DNA from: CAHJXG01 sp964235485
Lineage (GTDB): Bacteria > Pseudomonadota > Alphaproteobacteria > Acetobacterales > Acetobacteraceae
Length of the DNA stretch: 64,000 bases
Reading direction: 5' to 3'
Assembly (NCBI GenBank): GCA_964235485.1
Contig: CAXSAZ010000001.1
Span: 248,001 to 312,000 of the forward strand
Shown here piece by piece: positions 7,983-17,532 of this stretch; positions within the stretch are counted from its first letter, which is position 1, and the number at the start of each line of letters is the position of its first letter. The notes below the pieces were generated by a model. It saw nothing but the letters and a program-made list of their open reading frames with translations, was not told the origin of the DNA and made no database searches. Position numbers and translations under genes: made by a program.

Positions 7983-10489
7983 CAGCGCCGGAATGCCACC
8001 AGCGCCGCGAACGGCCCCTCCGCCACGCGCGGCGGGGCGGGGGAGGGCGCGCGGGCCGCCGGGTGCTCCCGCCGCCGCCCCGGCAGCATCATGGACGGCG
8101 AGGGCGGGCCGTACTGGTCCGCCGCCAGCACGGCGCCGGGTGCCAGCCGCACGCCCAGCGCCCGCAGCGCCGCCGGTACGGCGTCGGCCCGCACCGCAAG
8201 GCGCGACGCCAAACCGTCCGGCACCGCCGCTGCCCGGCTCCGCGTGGCATAGGCAAGCTCGGCCGCGATCCGCTCCGCCACGTCCAGGCGCAGCAACACC
8301 GGCCCAGCCGGCAGCCAGCCCATCGCCGCGGCAAAGCCCGGCGGCCAGTCCGGCGGCGGCGGCACCGACACCAGGCCCGGCGCTGGGAGCACGGGCGTCG
8401 GCACCCGCGCCCGGACCGCCCACAGCGTCGCGCGGGCCGCCTGCGCCCGCGGTTTCAGCATCGCCGGCAGGAATAACGCGAAGCGGCCCGCGCGCACGCC
8501 CAGCGCCTTGAGCCGGCCGCGCAACGCCGGCTCGACCTCCTGCCCCGCGCCGCCCGGCACCACGCCGCCGGCCTCGGTGATGCGGTGCAGCGGGCCGCGC
8601 AGCGCCGGGTCTTGGCCGGCCGCGGCTTCCGCGGCGAACAGCGGCGCCAGGTCGCGGGCGACGAAGCCGGCCACCCAGCGGGCCAGCCGCACCCGCACCC
8701 GTTCCCGTTGCGGGCCGTCCAGGAACTCGCTGTCCAGCACCTCGACGGCCGGGCGGAGCAGGCTGGGGCCGGGGCGCAGCCGGGCGACCGGGACGCCGTT
8801 CCAGGCGAGCTTGTGGTCGGGCGACAGCGACAAGGCCGCGTCGTCCGCCGCTTCCAGCTCCGCCACCTGCCGCGGCATCCATTCGCGCAAGGCCCGGCGC
8901 GCGGCGCGCAGCACCAGGCGCTTCTCCTCCCCCTCCGCCAGCGGGTCCGGCAAAAAGGCGAAGCCGCCGACATGGCCGACCGAATGGCCCTCCACCACGA
9001 CCTCGCCGCGGGCGGTCACGGCGGACAGGAGTTCCTTGCCGTCGATTTCCTCCAGCCGGCGCAGCAGGTGGGCGGCCCGGCGGTCCACGAAGCGCGTCGT
9101 CAACCGCTCGTGCAGCGCGTCCGAGAGCAGGTCCTCGACCTCCCGCGTGCGGGCTTGCCAGGCGGGCGCGTCGCGCACCCAATCGGACCGTGCGGCGATG
9201 TAGGCCCAGATGCGGACGCCCGACAGCCGCTGCATCAGCGTGTCGATGTCGCCCTCCGTGCGGGCCAGCCCGGCGATCCCGCCCTCCAGCCAGTCCGTCG
9301 GCAGCGTGCCTTCCCGCGCAAGATGGCCGAAGATGCGGGCGCAGAGCCGGGTGTGGGTGTCATCCGCCAGCTTGCGGAAGTCGGGGATCTGGCAGGTTTC
9401 CCACAGCAGCCGGACCATGCGGCGCCCCCGCGCCATGGCCCGGATGTCCTCCTCGCGGGACAGCGCCTCCAGGGTTTCGAGGTCCGTCGCGTCGGGTCCG
9501 CGCACCAAGCCGAGGCGGGGCGGGGCCGCCATCAGGGTGGCGAGCAGGGTGTCCAGCGTCGTGAAGTCCAGGGCGGCGTTGCGATAGTAGAGCTGCTCCA
9601 ACGGCTCGAACTCGTGCCCTTCCACGGCGCGCACCAGGTCGTCATCGAGCGGCGGGCAGGTCGCGGTGGTGCCGAACGTGCCGTCCCGCATCCCGCGCCC
9701 GGCACGCCCAGCGATCTGTGCCACCTCGGCGGCGGTCAGGCGGCGCGGGCGGTGGCCGTCGAACTTGCTCAGCCGGGCAAAGGCGACGTGATCCACGTCC
9801 ATGTTCAGCCCCATGCCGATGGCATCGGTGGCGACCAGGAAATCGACCTCTTTGTTCTGGTAAAGCTGCACCTGCGCGTTGCGGGTGCGGGGCGAGAGGC
9901 GGCCCATCACCACGGCGCACCCGCCCCGGCGGCGGCGGATCAGCTCGGCGATGGCGTAAACCTCCCCGGCGCTGAACGCGACCACGGCGCTGCGCGGCGG
10001 CAGGCGCACCAGCTTGACCGGGCCGGCATAGGTCAGTTGCGACAAGCGCGGCCGGGTCTCGATCTCCGCCTGCGGCACCAGACGTTGCAAGAGCGGGCGG
10101 ATGGTCTCGGCGCCCAGGAACATGGTCTCCACCAGGCCGCGGGCGTGCAGCAGGCGCTCGGTGAACACATGGCCGCGGTCGGGGTCGGCGCAGAGCTGGA
10201 TCTCATCGACGGCCACGAACTCGGCGGCGCGGTCGAGCGGCATGGCTTCCACGGTGCAGGAGAAGTACCTTGCGCCGGGCGGCACGATCTTCTCCTCGCC
10301 GGTGATCAGCGCCACCGACTTGGCGCCCTTTTTCGCCACCATGCGGTCGTAATTTTCCCGCGCGAGCAGGCGGAGCGGGAAACCGATGATCCCCGACGCA
10401 TGGGCGAGCAGGCGGTCGATGGCAAGATGGGTCTTGCCGGTGTTGGTGGGCCCGAGCACCGCCTTGACCCGGGAAGGAAAGCCCGACAT
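7982..10489 (-). CDS. Suv3-like superfamily 2 RNA helicase
   Basis: An 835-residue helicase starting at ATG 10489. Motif I GPTNTGKTH lies at residues 13-21, motif II is VDEIQ, and the second RecA domain carries VATDAIGMGLNMDVDHVAF and QIAGRAGR (motifs V and VI). This matches mitochondrial SUV3-type helicases and their alphaproteobacterial relatives, which unwind RNA for degradation. A long Ala/Arg/Pro-rich C-terminal half includes a Suv3_C-like region. The operon with the S4 protein points to RNA metabolism. The frame remains open upstream to 11989 only as shadow of the antisense peptidase gene. Confidence 0.92.
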   Translation of the reverse strand: MSGFPSRVKAVLGPTNTGKTHLAIDRLLAHASGIIGFPLRLLARENYDRMVAKKGAKSVALITGEEKIVPPGARYFSCTVEAMPLDRAAEFVAVDEIQLCADPDRGHVFTERLLHARGLVETMFLGAETIRPLLQRLVPQAEIETRPRLSQLTYAGPVKLVRLPPRSAVVAFSAGEVYAIAELIRRRRGGCAVVMGRLSPRTRNAQVQLYQNKEVDFLVATDAIGMGLNMDVDHVAFARLSKFDGHRPRRLTAAEVAQIAGRAGRGMRDGTFGTTATCPPLDDDLVRAVEGHEFEPLEQLYYRNAALDFTTLDTLLATLMAAPPRLGLVRGPDATDLETLEALSREEDIRAMARGRRMVRLLWETCQIPDFRKLADDTHTRLCARIFGHLAREGTLPTDWLEGGIAGLARTEGDIDTLMQRLSGVRIWAYIAARSDWVRDAPAWQARTREVEDLLSDALHERLTTRFVDRRAAHLLRRLEEIDGKELLSAVTARGEVVVEGHSVGHVGGFAFLPDPLAEGEEKRLVLRAARRALREWMPRQVAELEAADDAALSLSPDHKLAWNGVPVARLRPGPSLLRPAVEVLDSEFLDGPQRERVRVRLARWVAGFVARDLAPLFAAEAAAGQDPALRGPLHRITEAGGVVPGGAGQEVEPALRGRLKALGVRAGRFALFLPAMLKPRAQAARATLWAVRARVPTPVLPAPGLVSVPPPPDWPPGFAAAMGWLPAGPVLLRLDVAERIAAELAYATRSRAAAVPDGLASRLAVRADAVPAALRALGVRLAPGAVLAADQYGPPSPSMMLPGRRREHPAARAPSPAPPRVAEGPFAALVAFRR

Positions 10490-10669
10490 GCGGGGATGGT
10501 TGGGCCTTTGCTGCCGGATTGCAAGTTTTGGATGGCAAGCCGCGGCCCATGAACGCCACGCGCACTGCTGAGGTGCCGCCTTGTCCGTGGACGGAACCAG
10601 ATAACATAAAGCAACGGTTAACGCCCGACGCGGCTTTTCGCGAATCGGTGCGTGGCCGGAGTGACGGGA

Positions 10670-12085
10670 ATGTTCAATCGCGACCTGGACTGCTTTGCCG
10701 ACCCGGGTGCGGAGGGGGCGGCGCTGCCGGTCCGCTCCGTGCGGCCGGACGCCCTTCATGCGGCGCTGGCGGCGCTGCCGCCCGGCCAGGCCGCGTTCGC
10801 GCGGGCCAGCGGGTTCGCTGCCTTGCCGGGGCAACTCACGCTGCTGCCGGGTCCGGACGGCTTGGACGGCGCGCTGCTGGGCTTGGGCGACGACCGGACG
10901 CCCTTCGCGCATGGCGGCCTGGCGCAGGCCTTGCCAAAGGGCGTGGTCGCGCGGCTGGAGCCGGGCGACTTCGACATGGACGGCGCCGTGCTGGGCTTCT
11001 GCCTGGGCGCGTATCATTACGATGCGCAGTTGGCGGCGCCGCGGACGACCGCCAAGCTTTCGGCGCCCGGCGGGTACGAGGCGGCACGGTCGGCCGCGCG
11101 GGCGACCTGGCTCGTGCGGGACCTGATCAACACGCCTGCCAACCACCTCGGCCCCACCGAGCTGGCCGCGGCGACCCGGGCCTTGGGCGCCAGCTTCGGC
11201 GCGGAGGGACAGGTCGTGGACGGCGAGCGGCTCGCGGCCGAATACCCGGCGGTCGCCGCGGTGGGCCGCGGCTCGGCGCGGGCGCCGCTGGTGGCCAGCT
11301 TCACCTGGCGCGGCAGCGGCGCCGGGCCGGACGCGCCGCTCGTGTCCTTGTGCGGCAAGGGCGTGTGCTTCGACAGCGGCGGCTATGACCTGAAGCCGTC
11401 GGCGGGCATGTTGCGCATGAAGAAGGACATGGGCGGCGCGGCGCTGATGCTCGGCCTCGCGCGGATGGTCATGCAGGCGGACCTGCCGGTGCGGCTGGCC
11501 GTGCGGATCGGCTGCGTCGAGAACATGGTGTCGGGCGATGCGATGCGGCCCTTGGACGTGCTGCGCACCCGGCGCGGGCTCAGCGTGGAGGTCGGCAACA
11601 CGGACGCGGAAGGGCGCCTGGTGCTGTGCGACCTGCTGGCGGAAGCGTCGGACGAGCGGCCCGCCCTGCTGCTGGACGCCGCGACGCTGACCGGGGCGGC
11701 GCGGGTGGCGCTCGGCCCGGACCTGCCGGCCTTGTTCGCGCCGCACACGCCCGAGGGCGACGCGGTGGCCGAAGCCGTGCTGGCGGCGGGCCGCGCCGAG
11801 GCCGACCCGATGTGGCGGCTGCCGCTTTGGGCGGGCTACGACGGCTGGCTCGGCAGCCCGGTGGCCGACCTCAACAACGTGTCCAGCAAGCCGATGGCGG
11901 GCGCGATCACCGCGGCGCTGTTTCTGCATCGGTTCGTTGCGCCGGGGACGGCTTGGGCGCACCTCGACACTTATGCCTGGAACGACCAAACGCGCCCTGG
12001 ACGGCCGGAGGGCGGGGAGGCTTTGGGGCTTCGCGCGCTGTTTTCGGCGGTCAGAACATTAAATCGCGTTAACAAAGCGGCTTAA
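10670..12085 (+). CDS. Leucyl aminopeptidase family protein (M17)
   Basis: A 471-residue M17 metallopeptidase. The C-terminal catalytic domain shows LCGKGVCFDSGGYDLKPS (first metal-binding Lys and Asp), MKKDMGGAA and NTDAEGRLVLCDLL, which together bind two divalent metals and the catalytic Arg. The N-terminal domain is shorter and diverged relative to PepA, as usual in the alphaproteobacterial branch. Start ATG 10670 has GGAGTGA seven bases upstream; an in-frame GTG at 10652 is the alternative. Divergent from the helicase, with 180 bases between them holding no other gene. Confidence 0.92.
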   Translation: MFNRDLDCFADPGAEGAALPVRSVRPDALHAALAALPPGQAAFARASGFAALPGQLTLLPGPDGLDGALLGLGDDRTPFAHGGLAQALPKGVVARLEPGDFDMDGAVLGFCLGAYHYDAQLAAPRTTAKLSAPGGYEAARSAARATWLVRDLINTPANHLGPTELAAATRALGASFGAEGQVVDGERLAAEYPAVAAVGRGSARAPLVASFTWRGSGAGPDAPLVSLCGKGVCFDSGGYDLKPSAGMLRMKKDMGGAALMLGLARMVMQADLPVRLAVRIGCVENMVSGDAMRPLDVLRTRRGLSVEVGNTDAEGRLVLCDLLAEASDERPALLLDAATLTGAARVALGPDLPALFAPHTPEGDAVAEAVLAAGRAEADPMWRLPLWAGYDGWLGSPVADLNNVSSKPMAGAITAALFLHRFVAPGTAWAHLDTYAWNDQTRPGRPEGGEALGLRALFSAVRTLNRVNKAA

Positions 12086-12263
12086 ACGGCCGAATGACTG
12101 TCCTGTGATCGTTTTCGGTACTGGATTTGTTGCATATGACTGTTAACGATCCGTAGTGTCACCGATTAAAAACGAATCGATGACGCTGGGTTACCGCTCC
12201 GCCGTTTCCATGTGAATGTTGCTTGGGCGAGGAAAGTGCCCATTAAAGAAAGGACCTAGAACC

Positions 12264-12665
12264 GTGGCAGCCAATCAAACGACCGACCAGTCAGTCGGTA
12301 TCCTCCGTGACACCATCGTTGCCCTTGTGCGGCGCGATGGCCCCGACCTGTCTGCGCGCCAGCTTGGGGTCTTCCTGACCTGCTACCTGCAGGACGGCGC
12401 CCATACGGTGCGCGGCTTGGCATCGGACCTGAACGTGTCGAAGCCGGCCATCACCCGTGCGCTGGACCGGCTGGGCGAGCTGGACCTTGCGCGCCGCAAG
12501 GTTGACCCGATGGACCGTCGCAGCGTGCTGGTGCAGCGGACGCTCAAGGGCCAGGCGTTCCTGCGCGACCTGCGCGGCATCATGGTCGAGGCGACGGCCA
12601 GCGCGAAAAAGCCGGCTGCGGCCAGCGGCGCCCAGGAGTCCTCGCGCAAGGCTCAGGCCGTCTAG
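12264..12665 (+). CDS. MarR-like winged-helix transcriptional regulator
   Basis: A 133-residue regulator. Residues about 30-100 form the winged helix: LSARQLGVFLTCYL, then the recognition-helix region SDLNVSKPAITRALDRLGEL and the wing DPMDRRSVLVQ, which is MarR-like. The C-terminus is a Lys/Ala/Ser-rich tail. GTG 12264 is chosen because AAAGGA sits nine bases upstream; ATG 12216 has no ribosome site. Ligand and targets are unknown. The 178-base upstream region is the least GC-rich spot locally and probably holds the promoter. Confidence 0.85.
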   Translation: MAANQTTDQSVGILRDTIVALVRRDGPDLSARQLGVFLTCYLQDGAHTVRGLASDLNVSKPAITRALDRLGELDLARRKVDPMDRRSVLVQRTLKGQAFLRDLRGIMVEATASAKKPAAASGAQESSRKAQAV

Positions 12666-13087
12666 CTTCTGCGTTGGGCTGCGTTGCCGCCGAGGTTGCC
12701 ATAGCGGGGTCGGTGCGGCTTGGCCGAGCCGCCCTTCCGCCGCACGGGGTCAACTTAGCCACGGTCTTCTGTTGCATGGGGCGTCAGCAACGCTGGCACC
12801 GGGGCCAGCAGTGCCGCCATCGGCGGCGGCTTTTTGCTGATGCGCTTGAGCATTGGGATGCAGGCCGCAAGCAACGCCCTTGTTTGTGCCTGGCCGATAC
12901 GATGCCGGATGTAAGAGTATCTTCGCCAAGAACGAAGCCAAGGATCGCAGTCCGCCAGGGCGCGTAGGCAAGCACCGTCAACAACGAAGTGAGTACAAAG
13001 AACATCGCTGCGGCGACGGCGGCGTAATCCACGTCGCAAACGCTGAACACCTGCAAACAAAGCAGCGCCTCTTCCACATCAGGCCCG
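12666..13087. other. Gene-free stretch of about 420 bases
   Basis: No convincing gene. A minus-strand frame at 12784-13146 contains one hydrophobic, helix-like segment (around 12990-13050) but overlaps the end of the glycosyltransferase gene and has no ribosome site or recognisable family. It could be the remnant of a membrane protein gene or simply noncoding. Confidence 0.5.
12813..12835 (+). terminator. Possible terminator downstream of the MarR-like gene
   Basis: GCCGCC (12813-12818) pairs with GGCGGC (12822-12827), followed by GGC and five T. The stem is short and lies 150 bases beyond the stop, so this is tentative. Confidence 0.4.
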
Positions 13088-14140
13088 TCACCAGCGGCCG
13101 AGCGAGGCACGGCGGGCGCGAACCGCAACGAACGCCGCCCAGGCAAGCTGCGGCGGCAGCACCAGCAGCACCGGCAACGGCTTGGCCGATCCCTGCGCCG
13201 CGATGAACAGCAGGCAGCACAGCCCGCCCCACAGCACGAACCCCCAATGTACGAGGGTGATCGACGCGGCGCCCATGCCGGACCGGTGCGCGACCTGATA
13301 CAGGTGGCTGCGGTGCGCTTCCGTCAGGCGGTCCCCGGCCAGCGCGCGGCGCGCCAAGGTGAACGCCACGTCGAACAGCACACCGAACAGCAGCATCGGC
13401 ACCAGCAGCACCGACAGCTCCACCCCCTGGAACCGCCCGGCCGCCACCGCCAGCACCGCGAGCACGAAGCCGCAGAACTGGCTGCCGACATCGCCCATGA
13501 AGATGCGGGCGTGCGGGAAGTTGAACGGCAGGAAGCCCAGCAGCCCCGCCGCCAGCAGCAAAGCGGCGAAGTACACGAACCACCCGCCATACGCCGCGGC
13601 GACCGCCGCCAGCGCCAGGCAGGCCAGGGCCGACACGCCGGATGCCAGGCCGTTCAGCCCGTCGATGAAGTTGACGGCGTTGGTGGCGAACACGATCCAC
13701 GCCAGCGTCAACGGCGCCGCCGCCCAGCCCAGCTCCACCGGCCCCCACCACGGCAGGTGCAGGTCGGCGACCACCAGCCCGCTGCCCACCGCCAGCGCCG
13801 CCGCGCCCAACTGCGCCGCGAGCTTCACGGCGAACGGCCAATCCAGCACGTCATCCAGGAACGCCACAACCGCGATGGCGGCGGCGGCCAGGATCACGCC
13901 ACGGAAGTAAGGGTCGGCCAGCCGGGAAAACTCGGCGTAATGGTAAAGCACGCCGATGCCGACCAGGAAGGCCGCGACCACCCCCACCCCGCCGCCCTTC
14001 GGCACGGCCCGCGTGTGCGCCTTGCGCGCGTCCGGCCGGTCCGCCGGGCCGAGGCCGATCATCACCCGTACGATTGCCGCCGAAAGCAGCGCCAAGGCGG
14101 CGATGAACAGCAAATGTTTCAGAAAGGCGTCGGTGCTCAA
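13088..14140 (-). CDS. Polyprenyl-phosphate N-acetylhexosamine-1-phosphate transferase (WecA/MraY family)
   Basis: A ~350-residue polytopic enzyme that moves a sugar-1-phosphate from a UDP-sugar to undecaprenyl phosphate, the first membrane step of O-antigen or capsule synthesis. The family's acidic motifs are visible: FLDDVLDW, then NFIDGLNGLASG, then FMGDVGSQFCGF. About ten hydrophobic helices. TTG 14140 is taken as start since the family begins close to the first helix; the frame continues to ATG 14233 but that stretch lies over the divergent dehydratase start. It faces, back to back, a WbpM-type dehydratase and aminotransferase that would supply its amino-sugar substrate. Confidence 0.88.
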   Translation of the reverse strand: MSTDAFLKHLLFIAALALLSAAIVRVMIGLGPADRPDARKAHTRAVPKGGGVGVVAAFLVGIGVLYHYAEFSRLADPYFRGVILAAAAIAVVAFLDDVLDWPFAVKLAAQLGAAALAVGSGLVVADLHLPWWGPVELGWAAAPLTLAWIVFATNAVNFIDGLNGLASGVSALACLALAAVAAAYGGWFVYFAALLLAAGLLGFLPFNFPHARIFMGDVGSQFCGFVLAVLAVAAGRFQGVELSVLLVPMLLFGVLFDVAFTLARRALAGDRLTEAHRSHLYQVAHRSGMGAASITLVHWGFVLWGGLCCLLFIAAQGSAKPLPVLLVLPPQLAWAAFVAVRARRASLGRW

Positions 14141-14226
14141 TCGGGCGTTCCGGGGAGGGGGCCAGGGAAGGAGGCCAAGAAAGGGGGACTGTGAAGCGGC
14201 GCGCGGTGGGCTATAGGGTCGGCACG

Positions 14227-16167
14227 ATGCCATCGCAACGCTCGGTCAACCGCATCCTGCTGAACGTCGCGTTGGACGGCGTGCTCGCCGCCGTGGCGAC
14301 GCCGCTGGCCCGCTACGTCGCCGACCCCGGCGGCGGGCTGCTGCGCCCGCTGTGGTTCGTGGCCGGGGGGGCGATCACCTTGCTGGTCGCCGGGCTGCCG
14401 TTCCGGATGCCGCAGCAGTACTGGCGGTTCGCGGGGATCGAGGACCTCGTGGGCCTGGTAGGCAGCAGCGTCGTCAGCGCCGCGCTGTTCGCGCTGCTGC
14501 TGGTGGTGTCCGGCTTTCCGCTGCCCACGCCGACGTTCCCCGTGGTGCACGCGCTGGTGCTCATCGTGGCGCTCGGCACGCCGCGCGTGGTGTACCGCCT
14601 GCGTATGGCGCAGCGGGCGGGGCGGGAAGCGACGGACGCCCAATCCGTGCTGCTGGTCGGCGCGGGCGACGGGGCGGACCTGTTCATGCGGGCGCTGGAA
14701 TTCGGGGAAGGCCGGGCGGCGTTCCGCGTGGTTGGGCTGCTGTCGGTGCGGGAAGGCCAGGCCGGGCGCCGCATCCACGGCCAAACCATCCTGGGGTCGA
14801 TCAGCCAAACCGCCGCCGTGCTCGCCCGGTTGCGCGCGGAGGACCGGCTGCCTTCCGCCCTGGTCGTCACCCAGCCCAAGCTGTCCGGCGCGCCGCTCGC
14901 GGCCCTGCTGGCCCAGGCGGACGTGGAAGGCGTGCCGGTGCGTCGCGTCCCGCGCCCGACGGCGCTGCAGGCGGCGGCGGGCGCGGGTACGCTGGAATTG
15001 GCGCCCGTCATGATCGAGGACCTGCTGAACCGCCCGCAGGTGCCGCTCGACCGGGATGGCATGGCGCGGCTGGTGCGGGGGCGCCGGGTGCTGGTGACGG
15101 GGGCGGGCGGCACCATCGGGTCGGAACTCGCGCGGCAGTTGGCGGCGCTGGCGCCGGGCAGCCTGGTGCTGCTGGACAACGGCGAGTACGCGCTGTGGCT
15201 GATCGACCAGGAGCTAGGCGAAGCGCATCCCGGCGTGCCGCGGGACACGGCCATCGCCGACATCCGCGACGAGGCCCGCATCCGCGTGGTGTTCGACCAA
15301 ATGCGGCCCGAGCTGGTATTCCACGCCGCCGCGCTCAAGCATGTCCCGATGGGGGAAGCGAACCCGTTGGAGGACCTGCTGACCAACGCCGTCGGCACCC
15401 GGCACGTCGCGGAAGCGGCGCGCGCCGCGGGCACCGCCGCCATGGTGTTCATCTCGACCGACAAGGCGGTGAACCCGAGCAGCGTGATGGGCGCCAGCAA
15501 GCGGCTGGCCGAGATGTACTGCCAGGCGCTGGACGTGGCGGCGCGGCGCGGCGACGGGATGCGCTGCGTCACCGTGCGGTTCGGCAACGTGCTGGGCAGC
15601 ACCGGCTCCGTGGTGCCGCTGTTTCGCCGCCAGTTGGAGCGCGGCGGGCCGCTGACCGTGACCCACCCCGAGATGCGGCGCTACTTCATGACGGTGCGGG
15701 AAGCGGTGGGCCTGGTACTGGAAGCAAGCGTCGTCGGCATGGCGGACACCACGCTGCCGACCGGCGCGCAGGGCGGCATCTTCGTGCTCGACATGGGCGA
15801 GCCGGTCCGGATCATCGATTTGGCGCGGCAGATGATCCGGCTTGCCGGCCTGCACCCGGCGGAAGGCGGCGAGCCAGGGCCGGGCCAGATCGCGATCCGC
15901 TTCACCGGGCTGCGGCCGGGCGAGAAGCTGTTCGAGGAGCTGTTCCACGGCAGCGAGCCGCCGGTGCCGACCGGGCACCCCGGCCTGCTGATGGCCGCCC
16001 CCCGCACCGCCGACCCGGCCATTGTCGGCCGCGCCATCGACGAGGTGTCCGCCGCTTGCCGGGCCGGGCAGGTCGGCGCCGCGCTGGCGCTGCTGGGCCG
16101 CATGATCCCGGAATTCGAGCACAACGCCGGGGCCGCCCCCGGGCGCGTGCGCCTGCCTGGAGAATAG
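14227..16167 (+). CDS. Nucleoside-diphosphate sugar 4,6-dehydratase, PglF/WbpM/FlaA1 family
   Basis: A 646-residue membrane protein. Four hydrophobic helices occupy about the first 130 residues, then a CoA-binding-like Rossmann domain (VLLVGAGDGADL), then the SDR catalytic domain: GAGGTIGSEL (NAD binding, about 293), STDKAVNPSSVMGASKR with the Ser-Met-Lys triad that replaces Ser-Tyr-Lys in this family, and GLRPGEKLFEEL. These enzymes make UDP-4-keto-6-deoxy sugars for glycan synthesis. ATG 14227 is used; in-frame GTG codons upstream to 14191 are possible. The next gene begins two bases after its stop. Confidence 0.93.
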   Translation: MPSQRSVNRILLNVALDGVLAAVATPLARYVADPGGGLLRPLWFVAGGAITLLVAGLPFRMPQQYWRFAGIEDLVGLVGSSVVSAALFALLLVVSGFPLPTPTFPVVHALVLIVALGTPRVVYRLRMAQRAGREATDAQSVLLVGAGDGADLFMRALEFGEGRAAFRVVGLLSVREGQAGRRIHGQTILGSISQTAAVLARLRAEDRLPSALVVTQPKLSGAPLAALLAQADVEGVPVRRVPRPTALQAAAGAGTLELAPVMIEDLLNRPQVPLDRDGMARLVRGRRVLVTGAGGTIGSELARQLAALAPGSLVLLDNGEYALWLIDQELGEAHPGVPRDTAIADIRDEARIRVVFDQMRPELVFHAAALKHVPMGEANPLEDLLTNAVGTRHVAEAARAAGTAAMVFISTDKAVNPSSVMGASKRLAEMYCQALDVAARRGDGMRCVTVRFGNVLGSTGSVVPLFRRQLERGGPLTVTHPEMRRYFMTVREAVGLVLEASVVGMADTTLPTGAQGGIFVLDMGEPVRIIDLARQMIRLAGLHPAEGGEPGPGQIAIRFTGLRPGEKLFEELFHGSEPPVPTGHPGLLMAAPRTADPAIVGRAIDEVSAACRAGQVGAALALLGRMIPEFEHNAGAAPGRVRLPGE

Positions 16168-16168
16168 C

Positions 16169-17317
16169 ATGGCCCATTCCACGTCTTCCTTGGCTATCCC
16201 GTTCCTCGACCTCAAGGCGCAGCAGGCCCGCATCGCCCACGCGCTCCGCCCGCGGCTGGATGCCGTGCTGGCGCATTGCCAATTCGTGCTGGGACCGGAG
16301 GTGGCAGAGCTGGAAGGCCGGCTCGCCGCGTATTGCGGGGCAAAGCACTGCGTGGGCGTCAGCTCCGGCACCGACGCCTTGCAGATCGCGATGATGGCGG
16401 AGGGCATCGGCCCCGGCGACGCGGTGTTCCTGCCGGCCTTCACCTACACCGCGACGGCCGAGGTGCCGCTGGTGCTGGGCGCCACCCCGGTGTTCGTGGA
16501 CGTCGATCCCCGGACGTTCCAGATCGACCCGGCGCACCTCGCCGCCCGCGTGGCCGAGACCCGCGCCGCCGGGCGTCTCCGTCCGCGCGCCCTGGTGGGG
16601 GTGGACCTGTTCGGCCAGCCGGCCGACTGGCCCGCGCTGAACCGGATCGCCGAGGCGGAAGGCCTGTTCACCCTCGACGACTGCGCCCAAAGCTTCGGCG
16701 CGGCGCTGCACGGGGCAAAGCTTGGCACCCAGGCGCAGGCGACGGCCATCAGTTTTTTTCCGAGCAAGCCGCTGGGCGCTTACGGCGACGGCGGCGCGCT
16801 GTTCACCGACGACGATGCCCGCGCCGCGCTGTATCGCAGCCTGCGCAGCCACGGGGAGGGCGCCACGCGCTACCAGGTGCTGCGCACCGGGATGAACGGA
16901 CGGCTGGACACGGTGCAGGCGGCGGTGCTGCTGGCGAAGCTCGACGTGTTCGATGACGAGTTGGCGGTGCGCGAACGGATCGCCGGAGTGTATGACCGCC
17001 GATTGGGCAATGCCGTCGCCACCCCGGCCCGCGTGCCGGACAGCGCCAGCGCCTGGGCGGTATACTCCGTGCTGCTGCCGGACGGGGCGGACCGCGCCCG
17101 CGTGCAGGCGGCGCTGCGGGAGGCCGGCGTGCCGACCGCGATCTACTACCCCCTCCCGCTGCACCGGCAGCCGGCCTACGCCGCCCACCATGACGGCGCA
17201 GCCTTGCCGGTGTCGGACGACTTGGCCGCCCGCATCCTGGCGCTGCCGATCCACCCGGACCTGTCGATGGCTGATGCCGAGCGGGTGTGCGGCGCGGTTG
17301 TGGCCACGCTGGGTTGA
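16169..17317 (+). CDS. DegT/DnrJ/EryC1/StrS sugar aminotransferase
   Basis: A 382-residue PLP enzyme that aminates keto sugars. SSGTDALQIAMMA binds the phosphate, LDDCAQSFGA carries the cofactor Asp, and FFPSKPLGAYGDGG contains the Schiff-base Lys200. Directly follows the 4,6-dehydratase, so the pair should make a UDP-4-amino (or related) 4,6-dideoxy sugar for the transferase encoded on the opposite strand. No acetyltransferase gene is seen alongside. Confidence 0.94.
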   Translation: MAHSTSSLAIPFLDLKAQQARIAHALRPRLDAVLAHCQFVLGPEVAELEGRLAAYCGAKHCVGVSSGTDALQIAMMAEGIGPGDAVFLPAFTYTATAEVPLVLGATPVFVDVDPRTFQIDPAHLAARVAETRAAGRLRPRALVGVDLFGQPADWPALNRIAEAEGLFTLDDCAQSFGAALHGAKLGTQAQATAISFFPSKPLGAYGDGGALFTDDDARAALYRSLRSHGEGATRYQVLRTGMNGRLDTVQAAVLLAKLDVFDDELAVRERIAGVYDRRLGNAVATPARVPDSASAWAVYSVLLPDGADRARVQAALREAGVPTAIYYPLPLHRQPAYAAHHDGAALPVSDDLAARILALPIHPDLSMADAERVCGAVVATLG

Positions 17318-17351
17318 GGCAACCGCTCCGCCCCGCCGGCGTTCCCTTGCC

Positions 17352-17528
17352 ATGAATCAGCCAAAAGTCCAGACCGACGATCCGCCCCTTGGAGGCACCA
17401 GCCCCGACCACAACCCGACCGGTGAAACACCGCATGGCATCCCGAAAGGGATCAGGGATCAAGCGCCGGAGGCACGGCCCAGCGACGATCGCCAGGCCAC
17501 CGAAACGGGTCCGCTGGTAGGAACCTAG
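17352..17528 (+). CDS. Small disordered hypothetical protein (58 aa)
   Basis: An ATG at 17352 opens a 58-residue frame that ends four bases before the stop of the convergent methyltransferase gene. The peptide is rich in Pro, Gly, Asp and Thr with no hydrophobic segment, so it would be disordered. No clear ribosome site. It fills an otherwise empty interval; reality uncertain. Confidence 0.4.
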   Translation: MNQPKVQTDDPPLGGTSPDHNPTGETPHGIPKGIRDQAPEARPSDDRQATETGPLVGT

Positions 17529-17532
17529 CCGT

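Noticed and set aside
7983..9182. N-terminal extension of the S4 protein frame to a 496-residue product
   Set aside because: The upstream part is an out-of-frame reading of the helicase gene; the S4 domain begins right after ATG 7982.
10490..11989. N-terminal extension of the helicase frame to 11989
   Set aside because: This stretch is antisense to the M17 aminopeptidase and has no helicase-like sequence; the P-loop of the helicase lies just after ATG 10489.
12784..13146. Minus-strand frame with one transmembrane-like segment
   Set aside because: No ribosome site, overlaps the glycosyltransferase C-terminus, and no homologous family recognised; kept only as a note on the gap.
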